A DNA stretch of 33,871 nt. It comes from Clostridiales bacterium. Its GTDB lineage: Bacteria; Bacillota; Clostridia; Christensenellales; UBA1242. Positions 7,179 through 13,912 of this stretch are shown piece after piece. Position 1 is the stretch's first letter; each line of letters opens with the position of its first letter. The stretch spans positions 1 to 33,871 of the forward strand of contig SVHI01000015.1 in assembly GCA_015055905.1 (NCBI GenBank), read 5' to 3'. A model generated the notes under the pieces. It had not been told where the DNA came from. It was given only the letters and a program-made list of their open reading frames with translations, and did not search any database. Position numbers and translations under genes: made by a program.

Positions 7179-7968
7179 ATATTTAAACATTTTCAAAACT
7201 AGCTTGCGTCAAGAGAGCAAAACAATCACCAATGCTCTCACTTCTGCCGTGTCATTTATTGTCATAATCTACATATTTAAACAGTTGTGGCAGTTTATTT
7301 ATGGAGGACAGGGCGGCGGAACGCTTATTAATGGCTACACTTTGGAAATGATGATTTGGTATATGATTATGGCGGAAATCTTTATGTATTCTGTCAACTC
7401 GCGTGGTGTTACTAGGGCTTTTAGCAATGATATCAAGTCAGGAAAGATTGCTTATCAGTTAAATAAGCCTTACAACTATTATTTCTATCAAGTGTCTTCA
7501 ACTCTTGGTGAGTGTATTTGGAAACTTGTTTTCTTGCTTCCAACCGCACTACTCATTGGCTTGCTTTTGCTTGGGCCAATCGAAAATTTCAATCTTTTAT
7601 ATTTGTTGCCGCTCGGGGTGAGTTTGCTTTTAGGTGTTTTACTCACTTGCACTATTTATGGTGCGGTGGGACTTCTTGCGTTCTGGATTGAAGAGTCAAC
7701 ACCATTCGCGTGGATAATTCAAAAATTCCAGATGTTATTTGGCTTGTTCTTCCCACCAGAATTCTTCCCAGTTTGGCTTCAACCAGTAATAAATTATAGT
7801 CCAGTTTATGCAATGATGAGTGGACCTTGCAAACTTCTCGCAAACTTCTCTTGGGACTTGTTCCAAAACGTTATAATTTCTCAAGTTATTTGGACTGCGG
7901 TGTTTGTTGGACTTGGTCTTCTTATTTACAAACTTGGCTCAAGGAAGGTGAATGTAAATGGGGGTTAA
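7171..7968 (+). CDS. ABC-2 type exporter permease, first subunit (COG4587-like)
   Basis: A 265-residue integral membrane protein with about six hydrophobic segments, for example SAVSFIVIIYIFKQLWQFIY, LLPLGVSLLLGVLLTCTIYG and the last helix AVFVGLGLLIYKLG. It ends in the SRKVNVNGG tail usual for this permease type. AGGAG (7161-7165) favours ATG 7171 (5-base spacing) over ATG 7168 (2 bases). It overlaps the ATPase gene upstream and the second permease downstream by 11 bases, so the three subunits are translationally coupled and probably form one heterodimeric pore with the ATPase dimer. Confidence 0.85.
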   Translation: MRKYLNIFKTSLRQESKTITNALTSAVSFIVIIYIFKQLWQFIYGGQGGGTLINGYTLEMMIWYMIMAEIFMYSVNSRGVTRAFSNDIKSGKIAYQLNKPYNYYFYQVSSTLGECIWKLVFLLPTALLIGLLLLGPIENFNLLYLLPLGVSLLLGVLLTCTIYGAVGLLAFWIEESTPFAWIIQKFQMLFGLFFPPEFFPVWLQPVINYSPVYAMMSGPCKLLANFSWDLFQNVIISQVIWTAVFVGLGLLIYKLGSRKVNVNGG

Positions 7969-8749
7969 AAGTAATTTAAAATTAATTTTCAGTTATTTCA
8001 AACTGAATTTAAAGAAAGAATGGAAATATAAGTCATCATTTTTTATGCAAATTATTATGATGATTTTGAATGACGCATTCTTCATTATTCAATGGTATAT
8101 CATATTTAGCCTTGTTGACAACATCGGTGGCTATGGTTTTAATGAAACAATGATGCTTTGGGCAATTTCTGCTGGAGGCTACGGAATTTCACACGCGTTC
8201 TTTGCGGGCGCTTGGAATTTGAAAGAGGTTATATATGAAGGCAGAATGGACGTGTTCTTGGCTCAGCCAAAGAATGTTTTAATAAATGTTTGCTGCTCTT
8301 CAACTCAAATTGCAGCAATCGGCGATATTGCTTATGCATATATTGTGCTTGTTTTGATAGGTGCGCCTTGGCACTGGTATTTAATAATGATTCCAGCAAT
8401 GATTTTAGCAGGTCTTATTTATGTTGCGGTTTATGTTACATATATGTCACTTTGTTTCTATGTCAAAGGTGGCGACGCACTTGCCAAGTCTGTTGAAGGA
8501 ACAATCAACAAGGCTGCTCAATATCCTTCAGCAATCTACAGTTTTGGAGTTAAGGCGTTGATGTTCACACTTATTCCAACATTCTTCTATTCATTTATTC
8601 CTATTCAATACTTCTTTTTAACACCTAATATTTGGTGGATACTTGGAAGTGTTGCAGTAACTGCTTTTTGGATATTCTTAGCATTTTTCACTTTTAATAG
8701 AGGGCTTAGAAAATATAATTCGGGCAGTTTGATGGGTGGAAGACTATAA
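7958..8749 (+). CDS. ABC-2 type exporter permease, second subunit (COG3694-like)
   Basis: A 263-residue membrane protein with about six hydrophobic segments (for example MMILNDAFFIIQWYIIFSLV, LILAGLIYVAVYVTYMSL and WILGSVAVTAFWIFLAFFTF). The last residues RGLRKYNSGSLMGGR are typical of the partner permease in this exporter type. Its start codon lies inside the end of the first permease. No residues suggest the cargo. A terminator follows 9 bases after the stop, closing the three-gene operon. Confidence 0.85.
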   Translation: MGVKSNLKLIFSYFKLNLKKEWKYKSSFFMQIIMMILNDAFFIIQWYIIFSLVDNIGGYGFNETMMLWAISAGGYGISHAFFAGAWNLKEVIYEGRMDVFLAQPKNVLINVCCSSTQIAAIGDIAYAYIVLVLIGAPWHWYLIMIPAMILAGLIYVAVYVTYMSLCFYVKGGDALAKSVEGTINKAAQYPSAIYSFGVKALMFTLIPTFFYSFIPIQYFFLTPNIWWILGSVAVTAFWIFLAFFTFNRGLRKYNSGSLMGGRL

Positions 8750-8758
8750 ACAAAAACG

Positions 8759-8796
8759 GGAAAATTGTTTATTTTATAAATAATTTTCCTTTTTTT
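8759..8796 (+). terminator. Intrinsic terminator of the ABC exporter operon
   Basis: A 14-bp stem (GGAAAATTGTTTAT / ATAAATAATTTTCC, one G-T) with loop TTT and seven Ts. Outer AACAAAAA/TTTTTGTT can extend it. Confidence 0.85.
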
Positions 8797-8799
8797 GTT

Positions 8800-8827
8800 T
8801 TGATTTAGAAAAATTTTATATTATACT
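8800..8827 (+). promoter_or_regulatory. degV promoter
   Basis: TTGATT at 8800-8805, 16 bases, TATACT at 8822-8827. The leader to the ATG would be about 52 bases. Confidence 0.55.
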
Positions 8828-8885
8828 TTGAATGTATGAAGAGGCATATAGCTTTTTGTGCTGAATAAAATATATTGGAGAAATA

Positions 8886-9719
8886 ATGAAATATCAAATT
8901 TTGGTTGATAGCGCTTCAGACCTATCAAATAACTTTTTAGACAATGAAAAAGACATTGGTTTTAAGGTTATTCCTTTAACAATACTTGCAAACGGAAAAG
9001 AATTCGTTGATAATGACGATGTTAATATTGATGAGATGCTTGAAAATATGCATCAATGCAAAACAAACTCATCAGCGTGCCCAGCACCACAAAGTTTTCT
9101 TGAAGAGTTTGACAACGCAGACTACACATTCATCGTAACAATCACAGCAAAACTTTCAGGCTGTTACAACGCCGCAGTTGTTGCTAAAAATTCTTACAAA
9201 AAACCTGAAAACATTCACGTTATCGATTCAAAAGCAACAAGCGGAACCGAAATTTTGATTGTTGAAAAACTTGTGAACCTCATTAAAGCAGGAAAAGAAT
9301 TTAATGAAATCGTTGAGACGATTGAAAAGTATAGAGATGAAAGGTCACTTTTCTTCTCGCTTCAAAAGTTTGACAACCTCGTTAACACTGGCAGAATGAG
9401 CAAAATTGCAGGTCTTGTTGCAAAAACCCTTGTAATTCGTCCAATTTGTATTGCTTTAGAAGGCGAAATCAAAATGGAAAGAAAAGTTATTGGAATCAAA
9501 AATGCATTTAAAAAGATGATTCAAATGATTAAGGAAAAAGCTGGTGAATTTGCACCAACTCAAAAATTAATCATTTCTCACTGCAAAGCAATTGAAGAGG
9601 CTGAACAAATCAAAGGCGATATTGAAAAAGAATGTAATTTCAAAGAAATTGAAATTATTCCAATGAAAGCTCTTTGTTCATACTATGCTTTGGAAAAAGG
9701 AATTATTATTTGTCATTAA
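8886..9719 (+). CDS. DegV family fatty-acid-binding protein
   Basis: A 277-residue DegV (EDD fold) protein. Family members bind a fatty acid between the two domains, and some (FakB) present it to the fatty acid kinase FakA. The first strand ILVDSASDLS carries the conserved DSxxDL signature. SSACPAPQSFLEEF, the TITAKLSG loop and the NTGRMSKIAG segment are also family hallmarks. Length is normal (about 280). TTGGAG precedes the ATG by 6 bases. It is a single-gene unit with its own promoter and terminator; no fakA partner is in the window, so the kinase link is not supported locally. Confidence 0.9.
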   Translation: MKYQILVDSASDLSNNFLDNEKDIGFKVIPLTILANGKEFVDNDDVNIDEMLENMHQCKTNSSACPAPQSFLEEFDNADYTFIVTITAKLSGCYNAAVVAKNSYKKPENIHVIDSKATSGTEILIVEKLVNLIKAGKEFNEIVETIEKYRDERSLFFSLQKFDNLVNTGRMSKIAGLVAKTLVIRPICIALEGEIKMERKVIGIKNAFKKMIQMIKEKAGEFAPTQKLIISHCKAIEEAEQIKGDIEKECNFKEIEIIPMKALCSYYALEKGIIICH

Positions 9720-9720
9720 A

Positions 9721-9745
9721 GATAGCCGCTTGGCTATCTTTTATT
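9721..9745 (+). terminator. degV terminator
   Basis: GATAGCC-gctt-GGCTATC followed by TTTTATT, starting right after the stop codon. Confidence 0.8.
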
Positions 9746-9797
9746 ATGAGAATTTTCGTAAAATTTGTCCATAAAATGTGATATATAATCAATTAGT

Positions 9798-9825
9798 TTG
9801 ACAAATAATACCAAAGAGTTATAAT
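9798..9825 (+). promoter_or_regulatory. rex-adhE promoter
   Basis: TTGACA at 9798-9803, 16 bases, TATAAT at 9820-9825. The expected transcription start (about 9832) lies inside the inverted repeat at 9829-9848. Confidence 0.85.
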
Positions 9826-9828
9826 TAA

Positions 9829-9848
9829 TTCGATAATTTATTATCGAA
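9829..9848 (+). promoter_or_regulatory. Rex-like operator
   Basis: A perfect 8-4-8 inverted repeat: TTCGATAA, spacer TTTA, TTATCGAA. The Rex consensus in Gram-positives is TTGTTAA-N4-TTAACAA. The spacing is identical and the half-sites share T-x-G-x-T-A-A. It covers the start of the rex transcript, as expected for NADH-sensitive autorepression. The protein-site match is inference. Confidence 0.65.
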
Positions 9849-9880
9849 AGAGGAAGATTATCATTAAAAGAGGGAGAAGT

Positions 9881-10498
9881 ATGGAAGAAAGCACAAAAAT
9901 ACCATCGGCGACACTAAAGAGACTTCCAATCTATCTTAGGATACTTAAAGAGCACAAAAGTGAGGGTTATATATCCTCAACAATGATTGCCAAAGACTTA
10001 GAGATAAGCAGTATTCAGGTTAGAAAGGATTTGTCAGCCATCAGCAAGGTGAGTGGAACTTCAAAAAAAGGCTTCAAGATTAATGATTTAATAAAAAGTA
10101 TTGAAGACTTTATGGGAGTTGGAAACTCGCACACTGCAGTTATTGTTGGCGCGGGAAAACTTGGTCAAGCACTCTTGCATCATTCAGGTTTTGAAAATGA
10201 TATAAAAATTATTTTTGCGTTTGATAATGATGAGTCGAAGTGTGATGGACAAAAGATTTTTGATATCAGCCGACTTGAAAAACTTGTTGGTTCAACTAAG
10301 GTTGATATTGGTGTTATAACAACTCCAAAAGAAAACGCCCAAGAAGCCTGCGACAGACTTGTTGCTAGTGGCATAAAGGCTATTTGGAATTTTGCACCAA
10401 CAATCTTAAAAGTTCCTGAAAATATTGCTGTGAAAAATGAAGACTTAAGTGCATCACTTCTATTACTTGCGAAACAATTAGAATTTAAGGAGGATTAA
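9881..10498 (+). CDS. rex: Redox-sensing transcriptional repressor Rex
   Basis: A 205-residue dimeric repressor that binds DNA at low NADH/NAD+ and releases it when NADH rises. The N-terminal winged helix (TLKRLPIYLRILKEH...IQVRKDLSAIS) and the C-terminal Rossmann domain with VIVGAGKLGQALL are clear. AGGGAGAAGT precedes the ATG. The stop is one base before the adhE start and the adhE Shine-Dalgarno AAGGAGG is within the last rex codons, so expression is coupled. The operator at 9829-9848 suggests that Rex controls its own gene and adhE together. Confidence 0.95.
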   Translation: MEESTKIPSATLKRLPIYLRILKEHKSEGYISSTMIAKDLEISSIQVRKDLSAISKVSGTSKKGFKINDLIKSIEDFMGVGNSHTAVIVGAGKLGQALLHHSGFENDIKIIFAFDNDESKCDGQKIFDISRLEKLVGSTKVDIGVITTPKENAQEACDRLVASGIKAIWNFAPTILKVPENIAVKNEDLSASLLLLAKQLEFKED

Positions 10499-10499
10499 A

Positions 10500-13106
10500 A
10501 TGGAAGGAAATTTAATTGTTGACAGTGTTGAAAAATTTGAATTAATGTTTAAAAATGTAAAAAAGGCACAAGAAGAATTCTCAAAATTCTCTCAAGAAGA
10601 AGTTGATAGAATTTTCAAAGAGGCATCTATTGCTGCAAACAACGCAAGAATTCCACTTGCAAAAATGGCTGTTGAAGAAACAGGAATGGGCGTTGTTGAA
10701 GACAAGGTTATCAAAAATCATTATGCGTCTGAATACATTTACAACAAATATAGAAACGAAAAAACTTGTGGCGTTATTGAATGTGACGAAGTTTATGGTT
10801 ACAAAAAAGTTGCTGAGCCTGTTGGTGTTATTGGTGCGGTTATCCCAACAACAAACCCAACATCAACTGCAATTTTCAAAACACTTCTTGCTTTGAAAAC
10901 CAGAAACGGTGTAATCATCAGCCCACACCCAAGAGCAAAGAACTCAACAATCGCTGCTGCAAAACTTGTTTTGGAGGCTGCTGTTAAGGCTGGTGCTCCA
11001 GAAGGCATTATTGGTTGGATTGATGTTCCATCACTTGAACTTACAACTCTTTTGATGCAATCAAGTGACATTATTTTGGCGACTGGTGGTCCTGGAATGG
11101 TTAAGGCTGCATACTCAAGCGGAAAACCAGCACTTGGTGTTGGTGCAGGTAACACCCCAGCAATTATTGATGATTCAGCAGATATTATCCTCGCAGTTAA
11201 CTCAATCATTCACTCAAAAACATTTGATAATGGTATGATTTGTGCATCTGAACAATCAGTTATCGTTCTTGAAAGTGTTTATGACGCAGTTAAAGCAGAA
11301 TTTGCAAAACGTGGTTGCTATTTCTTGAACGCAGAAGAAACAGAAAAGGTAAGAAAAACAATCATCATCAACGGCGCACTCAATGCAAAAATCGTTGGAC
11401 AAAAAGCCCACACAATCGCTAGTCTTGCAGGTGTTGATGTTCCTGAAAACACTAAAATCTTGATTGGCGAAGTTGAAAGCGTTGAACTCACTGAAGAGTT
11501 TGCACACGAAAAACTTTCACCAGTTCTTGCAATGTATAAAGCAAAAACATTTGAAGAGGCTGTTGAAAAAGCAGATGTTCTTGTTAAAGACGGTGGCTTT
11601 GGTCACACATCTTCACTCTACATCAACACAATCACTGGTCAAGAAAAAATGCAAAAATTCTTTGAAGCAATGAAAACTTGCAGAGTTTTAGTTAACACAC
11701 CATCTTCTCAAGGTGGTATTGGTGACCTTTATAACTTCAAACTCGCACCATCACTCACACTTGGTTGCGGAACTTGGGGTGGAAACTCTGTTTCAGAAAA
11801 CGTTGGAATTAAACATTTGATTAATATCAAAACTATTGCGGAAAGGAGAGAAAATATGCTTTGGTTTAGAGCACCTGAAAAGGTTTATATTAAGAGAGGT
11901 TGCTTGCCTGTTGCTCTCGAAGAATTAAAACAGGTTATGAATAAAAAGAAAGTGTTCATTGTTACTGACACATTCCTTTATGAAAACGGTTACACAAAAA
12001 CAATTACTGACAAACTTGAAGAAATGGGCATTGCTCATCAAACATTCTTTGATGTTCAACCAGACCCAACACTTGCATCTGCAAAAGAGGGTGCAGCACT
12101 TATGACAGCATTCAAACCAGACTGCATCATCGCAGTTGGTGGCGGTTCTGCAATGGACGCTGCAAAAATTATGTGGGTTCTCTACGAACACCCAGAAGTT
12201 GACTTTATGGATATGGCAATGCGCTTTATGGACATTAGAAAGAGAGTTTACACCTTCCCAAAAATGGGCGAAAAAGCATACTTTATTGCTGTTCCAACTT
12301 CTGCAGGAACAGGAAGTGAAGTTACTCCATTTGCGGTTATCACAGATGAAAAGACTGGTGTAAAATATCCACTTGCTGACTATGAACTTATGCCAAATAT
12401 GGCAATCGTTGATGCAAATATGATGATGAACGCTCCAAAAGGACTCACATCTGCATCAGGTATTGACGCTGTTACACACAACTTAGAAGCACTCGCTTCA
12501 ATGATGGCAACAGATTATACAGACGGTCTCGCTAAAGAATCACTTAGAAACATTTTTGAATATCTTCCAAGAGCATACGAAAACGGTGCAAACGACCCAG
12601 AGGCTCGTGAAAAAATGGCAAACGCTGCAACAATGGCTGGTATGGCTTTTGCTAACGCATTCCTTGGTGTATGCCACTCAATGGCACACAAACTCGGCGC
12701 TTTCCACCACTTGCCACACGGTGTTGCAAATGCTCTTATGATTAATGAAGTTTTGAGATTCAACGCCGCAGAGGCTCCAACAAAAATGGGAACATTCTCT
12801 CAATATGACCACCCAAATACACTCCATAAATATGCAGTTGTTGCTGACAGCCTTGGACTTGGCGGCAAAACCGATGAAGAAAAACTTGAAAACTTAATCA
12901 AGAAAATTGACGAACTCAAATCTCAAATTGGAATCAAAGCAACCATTAAAGATTATGGTGTTGATGAAAAAGATTTCTTGGATAGACTTGATGAAATGAC
13001 TGAGCAAGCATTTGATGACCAATGCACAGGTGCAAACCCAAGATATCCACTTATGGCTGAAATTAAAGAGATGTATCTTAATGCATATTATGGAGGTAAA
13101 AGATAA
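10500..13106 (+). CDS. adhE: Bifunctional acetaldehyde-CoA/alcohol dehydrogenase AdhE
   Basis: An 868-residue enzyme that reduces acetyl-CoA to acetaldehyde and then to ethanol, reoxidising two NADH per acetyl-CoA. Residues 1 to about 440 are the aldehyde dehydrogenase half with the catalytic cysteine in NGMICASEQS (Cys248). A linker (GTWGGNSVSENVGIKHLI) follows. The rest is the iron-dependent alcohol dehydrogenase half with GGGSAMDAAKIMW, PTSAGTGSEVTPFAVI, DAVTHNLEA and the metal-binding CHSMAHKLGAFHHLPHG. AdhE proteins of this type assemble into spirosomes. Both halves are intact, so ethanol is a likely fermentation product. It is the second gene of the Rex-controlled operon and overlaps the next gene by one base. 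Confidence 0.97.
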   Translation: MEGNLIVDSVEKFELMFKNVKKAQEEFSKFSQEEVDRIFKEASIAANNARIPLAKMAVEETGMGVVEDKVIKNHYASEYIYNKYRNEKTCGVIECDEVYGYKKVAEPVGVIGAVIPTTNPTSTAIFKTLLALKTRNGVIISPHPRAKNSTIAAAKLVLEAAVKAGAPEGIIGWIDVPSLELTTLLMQSSDIILATGGPGMVKAAYSSGKPALGVGAGNTPAIIDDSADIILAVNSIIHSKTFDNGMICASEQSVIVLESVYDAVKAEFAKRGCYFLNAEETEKVRKTIIINGALNAKIVGQKAHTIASLAGVDVPENTKILIGEVESVELTEEFAHEKLSPVLAMYKAKTFEEAVEKADVLVKDGGFGHTSSLYINTITGQEKMQKFFEAMKTCRVLVNTPSSQGGIGDLYNFKLAPSLTLGCGTWGGNSVSENVGIKHLINIKTIAERRENMLWFRAPEKVYIKRGCLPVALEELKQVMNKKKVFIVTDTFLYENGYTKTITDKLEEMGIAHQTFFDVQPDPTLASAKEGAALMTAFKPDCIIAVGGGSAMDAAKIMWVLYEHPEVDFMDMAMRFMDIRKRVYTFPKMGEKAYFIAVPTSAGTGSEVTPFAVITDEKTGVKYPLADYELMPNMAIVDANMMMNAPKGLTSASGIDAVTHNLEALASMMATDYTDGLAKESLRNIFEYLPRAYENGANDPEAREKMANAATMAGMAFANAFLGVCHSMAHKLGAFHHLPHGVANALMINEVLRFNAAEAPTKMGTFSQYDHPNTLHKYAVVADSLGLGGKTDEEKLENLIKKIDELKSQIGIKATIKDYGVDEKDFLDRLDEMTEQAFDDQCTGANPRYPLMAEIKEMYLNAYYGGKR

Positions 13107-13867
13107 TGGAGTTTAAATTAAACAACAAAATTGCGGAAAGAAAAAACAAAGAAATTTATTATGAAGATGGCAAGACTATCAAGTTGTTCGTTCCTGGACA
13201 CTTGAAGTCTAACATCTTAAACGAGGCACTCAACCAAGCACGTGTTGAAGAAAACACAGACCTCAATATGCCAAAACTTCTTGCTGTTACTCAAATTAAT
13301 GGCAGATGGGCTTTGGTTTATGATTACGCTGAAGGAACTCCTCTTGACAAACTTATGGAAGAACACCCAGAAAAAGAAGATGAATATCTTGAAAAGTTTG
13401 TTAACATTCAAATGGAAGTTCTTTCTAAAAAAGTTCCTCTTTTGAATCGTATTAAAGATAAGTTTAAGAGAAAACTTACTGAAGCTGAAAATATCAATGA
13501 AAATGTTCGCTATGACCTCCTTCATAGACTTGAGGGTATGAAGAACCACGCAAAACTTTGTCACGGTGACTTCAACCCAAGCAACATTATTATTGATGAA
13601 AACGGAAATTATTCAATTATTGACTGGGCTCACGCAACCCAAGGCAACGCTTCTGCCGATGCAGCAAGAACATATCTTTTGTTCTCAATGCAAGGCAAAA
13701 CAGAACTTGCTGACAAATATTTGAAACTTTTCTCACTCAAAAGTTCAATCGAAGTTAGCCACATTCAAAGATGGATTCCTATCGTGGCAGCAACCCAAAT
13801 GACTAAGGGAAATGAAGAAGAACAAAATTTTCTCAAAAAGTGGGTTGATGTTGTTGATTATGAATAA
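13106..13867 (+). CDS. APH-like phosphotransferase coupled to adhE
   Basis: A 253-residue kinase-fold protein of the aminoglycoside/choline phosphotransferase (APH) superfamily; the substrate is not known. The Brenner-type catalytic loop is CHGDFNPSNIII (about residues 152-163) and the metal-binding Asp is in YSIIDWAHATQGN. The N-lobe is short, with KLFVPG where the ATP-binding lysine strand would be. The start overlaps the adhE stop (TAATG) and GGAGG lies 10-14 bases upstream, so translation is coupled to AdhE. Its place in the Rex-adhE unit suggests a role linked to redox state or to alcohol or small-molecule metabolism, but that is inference from context only. Confidence 0.75.
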   Translation: MEFKLNNKIAERKNKEIYYEDGKTIKLFVPGHLKSNILNEALNQARVEENTDLNMPKLLAVTQINGRWALVYDYAEGTPLDKLMEEHPEKEDEYLEKFVNIQMEVLSKKVPLLNRIKDKFKRKLTEAENINENVRYDLLHRLEGMKNHAKLCHGDFNPSNIIIDENGNYSIIDWAHATQGNASADAARTYLLFSMQGKTELADKYLKLFSLKSSIEVSHIQRWIPIVAATQMTKGNEEEQNFLKKWVDVVDYE

Positions 13868-13912
13868 AAATTATGCCAAAATATAGATAGTTTTATTTTA
13901 AAGGAGATTTGA

